A stretch of DNA of 7,084 nucleotides from assembly GCA_946481425.1 (NCBI GenBank), contig CAMLNT010000121.1, positions 1 to 7,084 on the forward strand, in the 5' to 3' direction. This DNA comes from an uncultured Brevundimonas sp. GTDB taxonomy: Bacteria; Pseudomonadota; Alphaproteobacteria; Caulobacterales; Caulobacteraceae. Position numbers and translations under genes: made by a program. The notes under the pieces are model-generated. The model was given only the letters and a program-made list of their open reading frames with translations, had not been told where the DNA came from and made no database searches. Below are positions 7,020-7,084 of the stretch, piece by piece; position 1 is the first letter of the stretch; each line of letters begins with the position of its first letter.

Positions 7020-7084
7020 GTGAAGAGCTGGATCGCAACGCTGGCGGCTGTGATGATCAGCGTTGGCCTCGTGGATGACGCAGG
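7020..7084 (+). CDS. Start of an unidentified gene with a signal-peptide-like N-terminus, 3' end outside window
   Basis: From the GTG at 7020 the frame stays open to the end of the window and encodes 21 residues, (M)KSWIATLAAVMISVGLVDDA. A single lysine is followed by about 15 mostly hydrophobic residues, which resembles a Sec signal peptide or a membrane anchor. A G-rich ribosome site precedes it, and a candidate promoter lies about 20 bases upstream, so it may be transcribed separately from the nuo-birA-rnj group. The family cannot be identified from so short a piece. It does not resemble the methylmalonyl-CoA epimerase that follows rnj in some alphaproteobacteria. With so little sequence, chance openness of the frame cannot be excluded. 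Confidence 0.4.
   Translation, partial: MKSWIATLAAVMISVGLVDDA

Noticed and set aside
7015..7023. Minimal ORF ATG CTG TGA overlapping the GTG at 7020, as a possible leader
   Set aside because: The G-run touches the ATG with no spacer, so initiation there is unlikely, and two-codon ORFs arise easily by chance.
5647..7038. Long antisense open frame of 463 codons opposite rnj
   Set aside because: It is the mirror of a GC-rich gene with strong third-position bias. Its product is Arg/His/Gln-rich with no recognisable domain, while the + strand frame has every RNase J motif.
6986..7078. Short + strand ORF of about 30 codons starting at the ATG at 6986
   Set aside because: It has no ribosome site, its product is Cys/Arg/Gly-rich without a recognisable pattern, and it conflicts with the better supported frame at 7020.
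1..7084. CRISPR array, transposon, tRNA, phage or defence-type genes
   Set aside because: None seen. The window is fully occupied by conserved housekeeping genes, apart from about 80 bases before the final partial frame.

Overview
The window is a GC-rich stretch of an alphaproteobacterial chromosome, most likely from the order Caulobacterales (a Caulobacter, Phenylobacterium or Brevundimonas relative). This placement rests on gene order, high GC at third codon positions and protein style; no database search was possible. All genes lie on the + strand and are packed head to tail, as in one operon.

Layout. Bases 1-1590 hold the 3' part of nuoL, whose start lies left of the window. nuoM (1595-3085) and nuoN (3093-4526) follow with gaps of 4 and 7 bases. 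These three encode the antiporter-like, proton-pumping membrane subunits of respiratory complex I (NDH-1). nuoN then overlaps birA (4523-5275), a biotin protein ligase without a DNA-binding domain. birA in turn overlaps rnj (5272-6939), an RNase J family ribonuclease. Both overlaps are 4 bases, which suggests translational coupling. Bases 6940-7019 are a short gap with a small hairpin and a possible housekeeping promoter. After it, a new reading frame that looks like a secretion signal begins at 7020 and runs off the right edge.

How the genes relate. The nuo genes build the proton-translocating arm of complex I. birA attaches biotin to carboxylase carrier proteins, and rnj processes and degrades RNA. 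The link between the last two and complex I appears to be conserved operon position rather than shared biochemistry.

No new defence, mobile or CRISPR-type system is visible. The points most worth a second look are a His/Asp-rich cytoplasmic loop in NuoL with internal DNA repeats, the absence of a coaX-type pantothenate kinase gene between birA and rnj, the clustering of the window's only three ATA codons around the RNase J catalytic motifs, and the unidentified downstream gene with its candidate promoter.
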